A DNA stretch of 64,000 nucleotides from Halobacillus hunanensis (GTDB lineage: Bacteria; Bacillota; Bacilli; Bacillales; Halobacillaceae), in assembly GCF_900166655.1 (NCBI RefSeq), contig NZ_FVZB01000005.1, forward strand, positions 873,001 through 937,000, given 5' to 3'. The position numbers and the translations under genes are program-made. The notes under the pieces were generated by a model that made no database searches, was not told the origin of the DNA, and saw nothing but the letters and a program-made list of their open reading frames with translations. Below are positions 1 to 9,236 of the stretch, in pieces (position 1 is the first letter of the stretch; each line of letters begins with the position of its first letter).

Positions 1-2
1 AA

Positions 3-467
3 CAGGATGATATTTTAGAAATTCCACTTACGGCAGATCAGCAGTGGACACAAGAGGAAGTGCAAGAGGAACTGGATAATAATGCTCAAGGGATATTGGG
101 CTACGTTGTGCGCTGGGTGGAGCAGGGAGTCGGCTGCTCAACGGTCCCTGATATTAATAATGTTGGGTTGATGGAAGACCGAGCGACTTTAAGGATCTCC
201 AGTCAGCATATTGCAAATTGGCTTCACCATGGAGTGTGTACGGAGGAACAGGTTTTGGAAACATTAAAACGAATGGCTAAAGTAGTGGATCAGCAAAATG
301 CTTCTGATTCAGCGTATCGAAATATGGCTCCGAACTACGACGATTCTGTAGCTTTTCAAGCTGCTTGCGACTTAGTATTTAAAGGTTTGGAGCAACCTAG
401 CGGGTATACCGAGCCGATTCTTCACCGTCGTCGGATTGAAGCGAAAAGTCGGGTTCACGCTAAATAA
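3..467 (+). CDS. glcB: Malate synthase G, C-terminal part (5' end outside window)
   Basis: Malate synthase G condenses glyoxylate with acetyl-CoA to malate in the cytoplasm and consumes the glyoxylate made by glycolate oxidase. Only the last 154 residues are in the window; the frame is open from the first base, so the start lies upstream. Seen: the conserved stretch [18 protein letters not shown], then [11 protein letters not shown] and [15 protein letters not shown] near the end, all typical of the long (G-type, about 720 residue) enzyme rather than the shorter A-type. The GTG at 60 is an internal codon and not a start. The gene lies just upstream of glcEFD in the same direction, so its role in glycolate use follows from family and context. 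Confidence 0.93.
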   Translation, partial: QDDILEIPLTADQQWTQEEVQEELDNNAQGILGYVVRWVEQGVGCSTVPDINNVGLMEDRATLRISSQHIANWLHHGVCTEEQVLETLKRMAKVVDQQNASDSAYRNMAPNYDDSVAFQAACDLVFKGLEQPSGYTEPILHRRRIEAKSRVHAK

Positions 468-470
468 TGT

Positions 471-518
471 GAGGAAGGACCATTGAACTCGTGTATGGGT
501 TTATGGTCCTCTTACCTC
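471..518 (+). terminator. Possible hairpin after glcB
   Basis: AGGACCAT (476-483) pairs with ATGGTCCT (503-510), and GAGG pairs with CCTC further out. No clear T-run follows directly, so it may be a weak terminator or a processing hairpin between glcB and glcE. Confidence 0.4.
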
Positions 519-636
519 CATCATAAAAAAACCTTACATATATTTTTTTAACTATACTTTTCTGAATATTTAAATAAATAGTCGAAATATGTAGGGGATG
601 TCATCACTCATCAAGCTCTCACAGGAGGCGGATGGT

Positions 637-1929
637 ATGGAACTAAAAGAGTTAATGAATGAAATAAGGGTTCCGAATAAAGCGTTTGGTCATAACGGAG
701 TGACTGTGCTCACCCCAACATCTGAAAGTGAACTATCAATGGTACTTAGGTCTGCTCAAGAAGAAGGGAAGAAGATATCCGTTATGGGCAGGGGAACGAA
801 ACAAGGTTATGGAGGAGGAATGGAGGAGTACGATTATTTGTTATCTTTAGCTAAGTATAAAGGGATTGTCGAACATACGGTCGGAGATATGACGGTGACC
901 TTAAAACCTGGTACGACGATAGCTGAATTGCAGAATTATTTAAAGGAGCATAACCAGATGGCGGCCATAGATCCAGCTTGGCCAGATGATTCGACAATCG
1001 GCGGTGTTATTGCAGCAAACGAAAGTGGACCTAAACGTTTAATGTATGGATCGGCACGCGATCTTGTGATTGGGTTACGAGTTGTATATCCAGACGGAAG
1101 TGTGATTCGTACAGGAGGTAAAGTTGTAAAAAATGTCGCCGGTTATGACATGAACAAGTTGTTTATAGGTTCGATGGGCACACTTGGCGTGATTTCTGAA
1201 ATCACATTAAAATTGCGCCCTGTCCCTAAATACGAGAGCTTAATAATCCTCTCCGCGACTGAGGACCTACTTGGGAAATTGCGGGCATTTGCGGTTCAGC
1301 TGCAGGACTCGATGCTGGAGCCGGCTTCATTGGAATTACTGAATCCAACTCTATCCTATAAACTCCTTAATAAACATGCTTATAGCTTATTAATCTCGTT
1401 TGAAGATGTCGAGAATTCGGTTCAATATCAGGAAAACTGGGTGGAGGAACACAAACCTGACAGTACTGAAATAACGCAATTATCCTTACAGGAAGCCAAA
1501 GGTTTTTGGGCTCAATTTGCTGCGAATGCTCCGAACAGCTTACAGGAAATGTGTGACGACGCTGAGATAGAAGGTGTTTTGAAACTAGGAAGTAAAAACT
1601 TGGATGTTTTTGAGCTCATTGAAGAAAGTCGACGTATCCAGGAGAAATATGATATGAAGGTGGAAGCCCACGGTGGAGCAGGACATGGGGTAAGTCATAT
1701 CATTTTGAAGGGATCAGAAACTAGCATGAAGCAGGCAATTCCTCATATCAGAAATTTTGCGGAACAGAAAAGCGGCCACGCAGCTATTAAACATTTGCCA
1801 TTTAACCTCCGTTCAGAAGTAAACGTCTGGGGAGAACCTCCTTCCTACTTTTTCTTATTTAAAGGCATTAAGGCAAAAGTAGACCCCCATAACACGTTAA
1901 ATTATAAGAGGTTCATAGGAGGGATATAG
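637..1929 (+). CDS. glcE: Glycolate oxidase, FAD-binding subunit GlcE
   Basis: GlcE is the second FAD-binding subunit of glycolate oxidase, which turns glycolate into glyoxylate at the membrane together with GlcD and GlcF. The 430-residue protein has the N-terminal PCMH-type FAD domain: VMGRGTKQGYGGG, then STIGGVIAANESGPKR, then GKVVKNVAGYDMNKLFIGSM. I place the start at 637 because AGGAGG at 623-628 sits 8 bases upstream; an in-frame ATG at 598 has no comparable ribosome site. It is longer than Escherichia coli GlcE (about 350). One base separates its stop from glcF, so the two are probably translationally coupled. Confidence 0.88.
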   Translation: MELKELMNEIRVPNKAFGHNGVTVLTPTSESELSMVLRSAQEEGKKISVMGRGTKQGYGGGMEEYDYLLSLAKYKGIVEHTVGDMTVTLKPGTTIAELQNYLKEHNQMAAIDPAWPDDSTIGGVIAANESGPKRLMYGSARDLVIGLRVVYPDGSVIRTGGKVVKNVAGYDMNKLFIGSMGTLGVISEITLKLRPVPKYESLIILSATEDLLGKLRAFAVQLQDSMLEPASLELLNPTLSYKLLNKHAYSLLISFEDVENSVQYQENWVEEHKPDSTEITQLSLQEAKGFWAQFAANAPNSLQEMCDDAEIEGVLKLGSKNLDVFELIEESRRIQEKYDMKVEAHGGAGHGVSHIILKGSETSMKQAIPHIRNFAEQKSGHAAIKHLPFNLRSEVNVWGEPPSYFFLFKGIKAKVDPHNTLNYKRFIGGI

Positions 1930-1930
1930 G

Positions 1931-3316
1931 ATGCTGGTAGAGAAGGTGAAAAATAATAAACCGGTTTGTTCGACTGCTAGCTTAAGCAATTATTTCCCAG
2001 AGGATCATCCTGATGAGAACAAATGGGCTGACTGTGTTCATTGCGGCATGTGTTTGGAGTCGTGTCCAACGTATTTAGAAACCGGACAGGAACAGCATTC
2101 GCCAAGAGGCCGGGTTCACTTAATAAAATCGGTGGCGGAAGGCAAGATCGAATTAAACGAAGAGTTTATGGACCCAGTATTTCAATGCCTTGATTGTCGT
2201 GCATGTACGACAGCCTGTCCGGCAGATGTCGATGTTGGCGGACTTATTGAAGAAGCAAGGGGCCAAGTTCGTCAGGCGATGCCGTTGACAGGCGTAAAGG
2301 GTGCAGTGAGCAAGTTCTTCCTGCAAGGGTTATTTCCTCATAAGAACCGTTTAAATACCGTGAGTGGTCTTTTGAAATTTTATCAAAAGAGCGGGCTTCA
2401 AAAAGCTGTCCGTAAAACTGGAGCCACTCGTGTCATGCCTAGTCATCTTGCTGAGATGGAGTCGATCATGCCAATGGTCAAAACCTCCGTCCAACGTAAA
2501 TTTAAAGATGTAGATGTGATTCCGGCAAAAGGAGAAGTAAAAGCACGGGTAGCGATCCTTACGGGATGTATTATGGATGTTATGTTCAGTGATATTAACC
2601 AATCAACGATCAATGTGTTAACCCACAATGGAAATGAAGTGGCACTTCCTAAGAACCAGACTTGTTGTGGAGCTCTTCATGTACATGCTGGTGATCGAGA
2701 CACAGGAAAGAAACTGGCTAAGCAAAATATCAAGGCTTTTGAAGACACAAACAAAGTCGTAGTCAATGCAGCGGGATGTGGGTGCGCACTAAAAGAATAT
2801 CCTGAATTATTTAAAGATGATCCAGGCTGGAGGGAAAGAGCAGAGTCCTTTTCAGCAAAGGTAGAGGACATTTCTAAATACTTATATGACAGCGGTTACG
2901 AGAAGCCGAAAAGTGAGCTGAATAAAAAAATTACGTATCATGATGCATGCCATTTAGCTCATGGGCAAGGAGTTCGTCACGAGCCTAGACAGCTAATCAA
3001 TGACATACCTGGAGTGGAGTATATTGAACAGTCAAATGCTGATACGTGCTGTGGAAGTGCAGGCATTTATAATATTACCAATCCGAAAATGGCCGGCTCT
3101 GTGCTGGAAAGAAAGATGGAACATGTTCCACATGATGTTGAGATGATCTCAATGGGAAACCCAGGATGTATGCTTCAGATGGCTCTAGGTGTTCAAAAGT
3201 ATGGAAGAAAGGCAGAGATTGTTCATACGGTGCAGCTGCTGGATTGGGCTTATCAAAAAGATCAGGATCATGGGAATCTAGGAAAAGAAAAAATAGTATC
3301 TGCTGGAGAGAGGTGA
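1931..3316 (+). CDS. glcF: Glycolate oxidase, iron-sulfur subunit GlcF
   Basis: GlcF carries electrons from the flavin subunits of glycolate oxidase towards the respiratory chain. Two ferredoxin-type cysteine clusters are visible near residues 35-46 (CVHCGMCLESCP) and 86-97 (CLDCRACTTACP). Two cysteine-rich CCG domains follow, with NQTCCGALHVHAG and ADTCCGSAGIYN as their hallmark segments. The length of 461 residues fits the family. It lies 1 base after glcE, and its stop overlaps the start region of glcD. Confidence 0.93.
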   Translation: MLVEKVKNNKPVCSTASLSNYFPEDHPDENKWADCVHCGMCLESCPTYLETGQEQHSPRGRVHLIKSVAEGKIELNEEFMDPVFQCLDCRACTTACPADVDVGGLIEEARGQVRQAMPLTGVKGAVSKFFLQGLFPHKNRLNTVSGLLKFYQKSGLQKAVRKTGATRVMPSHLAEMESIMPMVKTSVQRKFKDVDVIPAKGEVKARVAILTGCIMDVMFSDINQSTINVLTHNGNEVALPKNQTCCGALHVHAGDRDTGKKLAKQNIKAFEDTNKVVVNAAGCGCALKEYPELFKDDPGWRERAESFSAKVEDISKYLYDSGYEKPKSELNKKITYHDACHLAHGQGVRHEPRQLINDIPGVEYIEQSNADTCCGSAGIYNITNPKMAGSVLERKMEHVPHDVEMISMGNPGCMLQMALGVQKYGRKAEIVHTVQLLDWAYQKDQDHGNLGKEKIVSAGER

Positions 3317-3321
3317 ACCTG

Positions 3322-4785
3322 TTGTTCTCATTAAATAAAAAGAAAAAGTTAAGCGGTGACAGGTACATTGATCAATTGGCGAACATTGTTGGAACGGACG
3401 ACATTCTTTTTAAGAAGGCAGACCTTTTATCTTATGATTGTGATGGGTTTGCTATTGAGAAGGCTCTTCCAAAGGCAGTCGTTTTTCCGAAAAATACCGA
3501 AGAGGTTGCGGCTTTGGTGAAATACTGTTCTGAGCATCAGATCCCTTTTCTAGCTAGAGGGGCCGGAACGGGACTAAGTGGAGGCGCCATCCCCCTGAAT
3601 GAAGAAGTGATCATCAGTTTGGTGAAGATGAAGAAGCTACTTAGTGTTGATTATGAAAACAGGCAGGCTGTGGTACAGCCGGGGTTTGTTAATTTGAAAT
3701 TAACGAACTCAATTTCTGACAAAGGATATTACTATGCACCGGATCCCTCAAGTCAATATGTGTGTACGATCGGAGGGAATGTCGCGGAAAACGCCGGAGG
3801 AGCACATTGCTTAAAGTATGGAGTCACAACCAATCATATATTGGGACTCGAAGTTGTGCTTCCTAATGGGGAAGTTATTGAGATCAGCGAAAATGGAATA
3901 CCTGATACACCCGGTTATGACTTATTAGGCTTATTGACAGGTTCAGAGGGAACACTTGGGATTGTTACGAAGATCACCGTTCGCATTTTAAAAAATCCAC
4001 AAGGGAAACAAACGGTACTTGCCTATTTTGATGATGTAGAAGATGGAAGCCATGCCGTATCTGATATTGTCTCAGCGGGTATTGTTCCTGCTGCACTAGA
4101 AATGATGGATAAAATTGCGATTGAAGGTGTAGAAGCAGGTGCTTTTCCGGTAGGTCATCCTAAAGATATCGAAGCATTACTGCTGATAGAAGTTGATGGC
4201 ATTACGGCAGGTATTGAGGAGCAGATTGAAGAGATTTTACAAGTTTGTCATGTAAGAAATGTAAGAGAAGTAAAAGTGGCCCAAAGTGAGGAGGAAAGAG
4301 GAGCCTGGTGGGCCAACAGAAAAACTGGCTTTGGAGCAATGGGAGCGATATCACCAGACTACCTTGTGCAGGATGGGGTCATCCCGAGAAGTACGCTGCC
4401 TGGGGTATTGAGCAATATAGCAAAGATCAGCAAAGAATATGGTTTGAGAATTGCGAATATTTTTCATGCGGGTGATGGGAATCTCCATCCATTAATTTTA
4501 TTTGATTCCAGGGTCCCGGGTGAAACCGAGAAGGCTTTGAAAGCAGGATCAGCCTGTTTGAAAGCTTGCGCGGACGTTGGCGGTTCGATAACAGGAGAAC
4601 ATGGTGTTGGAATTGAGAAAAAAGAAGAGATGCGATTTATTTTTTCAGATGAAGAACTGGAAGCACAGACGAGAATTCGTGAAGTGTTTAACCCGGAGAA
4701 TTTACTAAATCAAGGGAAATTGTTCCCGACACCCAGTCGTTGTATGGATGTAAAAAAGATCGTAAAAGACACGGTAGCTCATTAA
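3322..4785 (+). CDS. glcD: Glycolate oxidase, FAD-linked subunit GlcD
   Basis: GlcD is the main FAD-linked catalytic subunit of glycolate oxidase, oxidising glycolate or a related 2-hydroxy acid. The FAD domain shows FLARGAGTGLSGGAIP and CTIGGNVAENAGGAHC; the C-terminal part has FHAGDGNLHP and GSITGEHGVGIEKK, the usual oxidase C-terminal signatures. The frame is open far into glcF, but homology begins only after that gene. I chose TTG at 3322, with GAGAGGTGA at 3307-3316 as ribosome site, giving 487 residues. GTG at 3313 overlapping the glcF stop is the alternative. Confidence 0.9.
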   Translation: MFSLNKKKKLSGDRYIDQLANIVGTDDILFKKADLLSYDCDGFAIEKALPKAVVFPKNTEEVAALVKYCSEHQIPFLARGAGTGLSGGAIPLNEEVIISLVKMKKLLSVDYENRQAVVQPGFVNLKLTNSISDKGYYYAPDPSSQYVCTIGGNVAENAGGAHCLKYGVTTNHILGLEVVLPNGEVIEISENGIPDTPGYDLLGLLTGSEGTLGIVTKITVRILKNPQGKQTVLAYFDDVEDGSHAVSDIVSAGIVPAALEMMDKIAIEGVEAGAFPVGHPKDIEALLLIEVDGITAGIEEQIEEILQVCHVRNVREVKVAQSEEERGAWWANRKTGFGAMGAISPDYLVQDGVIPRSTLPGVLSNIAKISKEYGLRIANIFHAGDGNLHPLILFDSRVPGETEKALKAGSACLKACADVGGSITGEHGVGIEKKEEMRFIFSDEELEAQTRIREVFNPENLLNQGKLFPTPSRCMDVKKIVKDTVAH

Positions 4786-4806
4786 CCGATTGAGAGGAGT
4801 GGAAAG

Positions 4807-5583
4807 ATGAAGTTTGCTAGATTTCGTTACAATCATTCAGAACAATATGGGGTGTTGACTGAGAAAGGAATTAAGGCCGTGAAAGGGGATATTTTTGATG
4901 AGTGGGAATTCACTGAAGAAATCTATTCAGCTGAAGATGTGGAATGGTTAGCGCCTGTGTCCCCAGGCAAAGTGATTGGGATAGGTGCGAATTATGTGGC
5001 CAGTAAGGAAGAATTGCCTGATACAATTCCTGAACTTCCCGTATTCTTTTATAAACCCGCTTCCTCTATCGCAGGGCCAGAGCAGGATGTTGTCATTCCA
5101 AACGCTATCGAGGAAATAAAGTTTGAATCAGAATTAGCTGTGGTCATCGGCAAGGAGGCAAAGAACCTCTCGAAAGATCAAGTGCTGGAATATGTATTTG
5201 GCTATACGATAGGGAATGATGTGACCGCGCCGCAATTTTTCCATGAAGATGGTCATTGGACAGTAGGAAAATCTTTTGACACCTTTACACCGCTTGGTCC
5301 GGTAGTTGAAACAGAGCTGGATCCGTTAAAGGTGAGGGTGAAGGCTGAAGTTAATGGGGTAGAAAAGCAGAACAGCCCTACGGAACACATGATTGTACCT
5401 TTGAAAGAGATGGTTGCCTATTTGTCTACAGTCATGACCTTGCATCCAGGTGACGTCATTCTTACAGGAAGTCCGCTAGGGGCACATTTCGTCAAAGAAG
5501 GGGATGTGATCGAATGTAAGGTAGATGAAATCGGAACATTAAGAAACAAGACAATCAATTCACAAACATTAGTAAGTTCCTAG
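4807..5583 (+). CDS. Fumarylacetoacetase-fold (FAH) family protein
   Basis: This 258-residue protein belongs to the FAH superfamily, whose members are metal-dependent hydrolases, decarboxylases or isomerases acting on 2-oxo acids. Seen: the metal-binding pattern FESELAVVIG followed by GYTIGNDVTAPQF, and the active-site segment LHPGDVILTGSPLG. It starts 21 bases after glcD with a good ribosome site (GAGAGGAGTGG), so it looks like the last gene of the glycolate operon. The substrate cannot be read from the sequence. A role in dealing with an oxo acid by-product of the oxidase is inference only. Confidence 0.85.
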   Translation: MKFARFRYNHSEQYGVLTEKGIKAVKGDIFDEWEFTEEIYSAEDVEWLAPVSPGKVIGIGANYVASKEELPDTIPELPVFFYKPASSIAGPEQDVVIPNAIEEIKFESELAVVIGKEAKNLSKDQVLEYVFGYTIGNDVTAPQFFHEDGHWTVGKSFDTFTPLGPVVETELDPLKVRVKAEVNGVEKQNSPTEHMIVPLKEMVAYLSTVMTLHPGDVILTGSPLGAHFVKEGDVIECKVDEIGTLRNKTINSQTLVSS

Positions 5584-5911
5584 ACTCTGACGATCGAAGT
5601 CACGAGTAGATTCTAAACCATCAGGAACCCGCCATAAATAAATACCGTCATTTAAAAAGAGGTTGGGCCAAAAGTATTTTTATCAATTGAAAATCCGAAC
5701 TTAGGTAAAACTGTAATTGGTGGATTTAACCGCTACGAAAATATACTTCGCTTAAACAGCACTTTGTTCGTCTTTTACTTTAGATATTTACTTATGTTCC
5801 AGCCTCTCTTGCATTACGCTGCTGCCCATATCCCACATCGCCAATCATACATGCTGCTTTAAAAGAGTCAGGCTAGTGTAATGACATAAAAATAATGTTG
5901 GAGGGAAAATA
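5584..5911. other. Intergenic region with a dispersed repeat
   Basis: These 328 bases between the FAH gene and the permease hold no credible gene. Positions 5659-5738 match a second copy at 53468-53545 (see the repeat entries). The permease ribosome site GGAGGG lies at the right end, at about 5901-5906. Confidence 0.7.
5659..5738 (+). repeat. Dispersed intergenic repeat, copy 1 of 2
   Basis: Shares a block of about 40 bases with 53468-53545: a GAG-TTG-G-CAAAAG core, a T-run, then ATCAA-TGAAAATCCGAACT. After about 35 dissimilar bases both copies have CGCTACGA. Both are intergenic and in the same orientation. Confidence 0.7.
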
Positions 5912-7696
5912 ATGAACACAGGTGTCTTAGCATTATTATCGATCTTGCCGATAGTAGCTGTAGCGGTCTTTCTCGTGGGTCTTAAGTGGCCAGCCAGTAA
6001 GGCCATGCCGATTTCTTATCTTGTGGCTGTGGTTTTAGCACTGTTTGTTTGGCAGGTTCCTGGTGCTGTCGTAGCGGCAGCTTCCATTAATGGTTTAGTC
6101 GTTGCAGCAACACTCCTTTATATTATCTTTGGTGCTATTTTATTATTAAATACTTTACAGGAGAGCGGCGGGATTAAGACCATTCGTCAAGGGTTTATCG
6201 GTATATCTCCTGACCGGAGAATTCAGGTGATCATCATAGCTTGGTTATTCGGATCATTCATCGAAGGATCAGCAGGTTTTGGTACACCGGCAGCGGTGGC
6301 TGTTCCTTTGCTCGTTGGCCTCGGTTTTCCGGCAATGGCAGCTGTTGTGGCAGGAATGGTGATCCAAAGCACACCTGTCTCCTTTGGTGCCGTGGGGACA
6401 CCGATTCTAGTTGGTGTACAGTCCGGCCTGGCAGCAGACCCTGGGATTACGAGTAACTTTTTAGCGCTTGTTACGATGATTGGCGGCAGAGTAGCTATCG
6501 TTCATGCAATCGTCGGAACATTAATCCCGTTATTTGTAGTTGCACTCATGACAAGGTTCTTTGGGAAAAATAAATCGTTTAGTGAGGGTCTGAGAGTATG
6601 GAAATTTGCTTTATTTGCAGCTTTTTCTATGACGATTCCATACGTTATCGTGGCCAACCTTCTAGGACCTGAATTCCCATCCATGATTGGCGGGTTAGTT
6701 GGATTAGTTATCGTTGTTTCAGCTGCTAAAAAGGGATTCCTGATGCCTTCTAAAGAGGAGCAATGGGATTTTGAAGAGAAATCTCAGTGGGACCCTGAAT
6801 GGACGGGAAGTATTGAAATCAAGGATATCTCTCATAAAAGTGGAAAAATGTCGATGGCTCGAGCTTGGACTCCTTATGTTTTAATTGGATTGTTTTTAGT
6901 CATTACTAGATTGGAAGCGCTGCCATTTCTTGAATTAGTCAAAGCCTGGACCATTTCAGTGCCTAATATTTTTGGCTCTGATATTACAGCAAGCTTCCAG
7001 CCCCTATACTCACCAGGGTCGGTATTTGTTCTCGTTTCTCTGATTACATTTTTCATCCATCAAATGAATAGATCCAGTTATAAACGTGCATGGTCGCATT
7101 CTGCTAAAACCATGATTGCGGCATCGACAGCGTTGGTTTTTACTGTGCCCATGGTGCAGGTTTTCCTAAATTCGGGTGGAGGCACTGCCGGGTATGAAGG
7201 CATGCCTATTGAGCTCGCTAATGGAATTGCAGCTTTAGCTGGTGACTTTTGGCCATTGTTCGCCCCGCTCATCGGAGGAGTTGGAGCATTTATTGCGGGA
7301 AGTAATACCGTGAGTAACATGATGTTCTCACTATTTCAATACGATGTGGGCGCACAAATTGGTGTAGATGCTTCTTGGATTGTCGCTCTTCAAGCGGTCG
7401 GTGGAGCGGCAGGGAATATGATTTGTGTCCATAATGTTGTAGCAGCTTCCGCTGTTGTTGGTTTAGTAGGAAAAGAGGGAGAGGTAATCAGGAAAACCAT
7501 TATCCCATTTACTTATTATGTGACGATGACGGGAGCGCTCGGATATGCGATTGTGTGGACAGCAGAAAAAGGCTGGTTTAATTTAGGGACTGTGATTGTT
7601 TCAATAATTGGAATTCTGGCTATCTATATTATCGCCACCAATCGGAAACGGAGCGATTTACTTCTTATGGAAAAACCTTTTAAGTCGGTGAAATAA
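5912..7696 (+). CDS. lctP: L-lactate/glycolate permease, LctP family
   Basis: An integral membrane importer of the lactate permease family, a proton-coupled carrier for lactate, and in the GlcA branch for glycolate. The 594 residues form many hydrophobic segments. The hallmark block [19 protein letters not shown] lies near residue 115 and a matching glycine-rich block [17 protein letters not shown] near residue 465. Next to a complete glycolate oxidase set, glycolate import is the likely use, but lactate cannot be excluded. A 328-base gap from the FAH gene suggests its own promoter. The start at 5912 has GGAGGG 6 bases upstream. Confidence 0.9.
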   Translation: MNTGVLALLSILPIVAVAVFLVGLKWPASKAMPISYLVAVVLALFVWQVPGAVVAAASINGLVVAATLLYIIFGAILLLNTLQESGGIKTIRQGFIGISPDRRIQVIIIAWLFGSFIEGSAGFGTPAAVAVPLLVGLGFPAMAAVVAGMVIQSTPVSFGAVGTPILVGVQSGLAADPGITSNFLALVTMIGGRVAIVHAIVGTLIPLFVVALMTRFFGKNKSFSEGLRVWKFALFAAFSMTIPYVIVANLLGPEFPSMIGGLVGLVIVVSAAKKGFLMPSKEEQWDFEEKSQWDPEWTGSIEIKDISHKSGKMSMARAWTPYVLIGLFLVITRLEALPFLELVKAWTISVPNIFGSDITASFQPLYSPGSVFVLVSLITFFIHQMNRSSYKRAWSHSAKTMIAASTALVFTVPMVQVFLNSGGGTAGYEGMPIELANGIAALAGDFWPLFAPLIGGVGAFIAGSNTVSNMMFSLFQYDVGAQIGVDASWIVALQAVGGAAGNMICVHNVVAASAVVGLVGKEGEVIRKTIIPFTYYVTMTGALGYAIVWTAEKGWFNLGTVIVSIIGILAIYIIATNRKRSDLLLMEKPFKSVK

Positions 7697-7697
7697 T

Positions 7698-7739
7698 AAA
7701 AGACCCGATTCAACATAAGTGTGTTGAATCGGGTCTTTT
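7698..7739. terminator. Bidirectional terminator between permease and yozB
   Basis: A perfect 18-base-pair stem (7698-7715 with 7722-7739) and a 6-base loop, A-rich on one side and T-rich on the other. It sits between converging genes and can serve both. Confidence 0.93.
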
Positions 7740-7746
7740 GTGCTGT

Positions 7747-8280
7747 TTAATAATAAGGAGAAATCATTAAATAGACAATAACACCGGTTAAGCTTACATA
7801 TAACCACAGCGGCATCGTCCAGCGTGCAATTTTTCTATGGCGTTCATCCTGACGGTTGAGACCGCGGAATAATGTAATCAGAGCCAAAGGAACAATCACG
7901 ATGGAAAGTAAAATATGTGAAATTAAGATAAAGTAGTACACGTACATAATCAAACCTTCTGCTCCAAAATGCGTTGACTCAGCAAGCGCATGGTAGGTGA
8001 CGTACGAAAGCAAAAAGAAGAAAGTTGTCGTAAAGGCAGCCAGCACGAATCGTTTATGTGCTTTAATGTTTCGCTGTTTAATCATAAAGAGCGCTGCTAA
8101 CAGAAAGATGAATGTAAAGCTATTTAACACGGCATTTAACAAGGGCAGAAACGTAACATCCAGGTGGCTGAATTGCTCAAGCTTTGGCATAAAGAAAAGC
8201 AATGCGATTAAACCATTAATGACCAGGGTAAGAGTGACGACAATTCCTGTATAATTTTTCTGATTAGTTGTGGGTTTCAT
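7747..8280 (-). CDS. yozB: DUF420 membrane protein, YozB/CtaM-like
   Basis: A 177-residue protein with five or so predicted membrane helices, matching the DUF420 family (B. subtilis YozB). Conserved features include HKRFVLAAFTTTF and YYFILISHILLS, whose histidines are typical of the family. In Staphylococcus aureus the DUF420 protein CtaM is needed for a working aa3-type terminal oxidase, so a role in oxidase maturation is reasonable but inferred. It is a single gene ending just before the shared terminator. Confidence 0.85.
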   Translation of the reverse strand: MKPTTNQKNYTGIVVTLTLVINGLIALLFFMPKLEQFSHLDVTFLPLLNAVLNSFTFIFLLAALFMIKQRNIKAHKRFVLAAFTTTFFFLLSYVTYHALAESTHFGAEGLIMYVYYFILISHILLSIVIVPLALITLFRGLNRQDERHRKIARWTMPLWLYVSLTGVIVYLMISPYY

Positions 8281-8526
8281 TTGTATCTCCTTCGAATGTA
8301 TTCGCTATTTGTGCGTAGGATAGGTTTGTTTTAAATGTAACTAATTCAATTTTAACAGAAATGTTCTCTTTACCCATTTAAATACTGATATAGTCAAAAA
8401 GATGTCGAAATCTATGTGGGCATGAGGAAATCATTATTGGAGGTTCGACTAAGATTATTTTATGCTTAATTCAGTTTTGTCCCGGCTCACATGCAAATTT
8501 CCAATTACCTAGCGTTCGAGCCAGGA
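8281..8526. other. Intergenic region with an imperfect inverted repeat
   Basis: No gene seen. At 8462-8533 ATGCTTA and a GTCCCGGCTC block at the left are roughly mirrored by GAGCCAGGAC and TAAGCAT at the right, which overlaps the end of the phospholipase-D-like gene. It may act as that gene's terminator. Confidence 0.45.
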
Positions 8527-9117
8527 CTAAGCATATTTCTCTTCAGCGTCCTGTGAGTAAGGACTGTAATGTGAGCTGTCATTCCACATTGAGTCAAACT
8601 TGTCGTTCCATTCCTCGCCGATCTTTTTACCTCTAATGACGACAAGTACTTCATCATTTTTATTCTCAGCTGAGTAAGTGAAATTATAGGATCCGGTTGT
8701 GACAAGGCTTTGATCTGAGATCATGACTTTTAAATGCATATTTCCATCATAAGTATTGACCTTAACAGGTACACCAGCCTCGATTAGCTTCTGAATATTT
8801 GCGGTCTGTTTGGATTGATCACTCGCTTGGGTTCTATCAGTAATCACTCGAACGTTTACCCCTCTTTTGGTCGCCTTGGTGATGTGTGTAACAAAATCAG
8901 TTTCTGTTAATAAAAACATGGCAACATCTAATGTTTTTTTTGTGTGATCAATGACTTCTTTTACTTTTTGTTTAGGTGATTTATTTGATTTCGTGAACAC
9001 ATACTCCACAGGTGTTAGGGTTATGTGTTCTGTATGTTCTTTTTGTGAAAACTTATAGACCCCATAAGAAATTGAACCGATGAGTAACGTTGTTCCCGCA
9101 GTAATGACGAGGTCCAT
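8527..9117 (-). CDS. Membrane-anchored phospholipase-D-like (HKD) protein
   Basis: A 196-residue protein with one N-terminal membrane segment and a single phospholipase-D-type domain. The catalytic motif is seen as HLKVMISD followed by TTGSYNFT, near residue 128 onwards. A single HKD domain of this size is typical of Nuc-like enzymes that work as dimers. These hydrolyse phosphodiester bonds in DNA or phospholipid, and the sequence does not say which. Predicted location is the membrane with the domain on one face. No operon partner is evident. Confidence 0.8.
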   Translation of the reverse strand: MDLVITAGTTLLIGSISYGVYKFSQKEHTEHITLTPVEYVFTKSNKSPKQKVKEVIDHTKKTLDVAMFLLTETDFVTHITKATKRGVNVRVITDRTQASDQSKQTANIQKLIEAGVPVKVNTYDGNMHLKVMISDQSLVTTGSYNFTYSAENKNDEVLVVIRGKKIGEEWNDKFDSMWNDSSHYSPYSQDAEEKYA

Positions 9118-9195
9118 CGATATCCCTTCTTTCTTGTAGATAACTAACTATATGCTTGTTACTTTTTGTCCTATTCACTCAGTGAGTCATAAGAA

Positions 9196-9222
9196 GAACA
9201 AGATGATCGATTCATCTTGTTC
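9196..9222 (-). terminator. Terminator of the S66 peptidase gene
   Basis: An 11-base-pair perfect stem (9196-9206 with 9212-9222) with a 5-base loop; on the minus strand a T-rich tail follows. Confidence 0.75.
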
Positions 9223-9236
9223 AGAATCAATGAATT

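Noticed and set aside
3166-3321. Extension of glcD upstream into glcF
   Set aside because: No homology in the extension, and a ribosome site supports the start at 3322.
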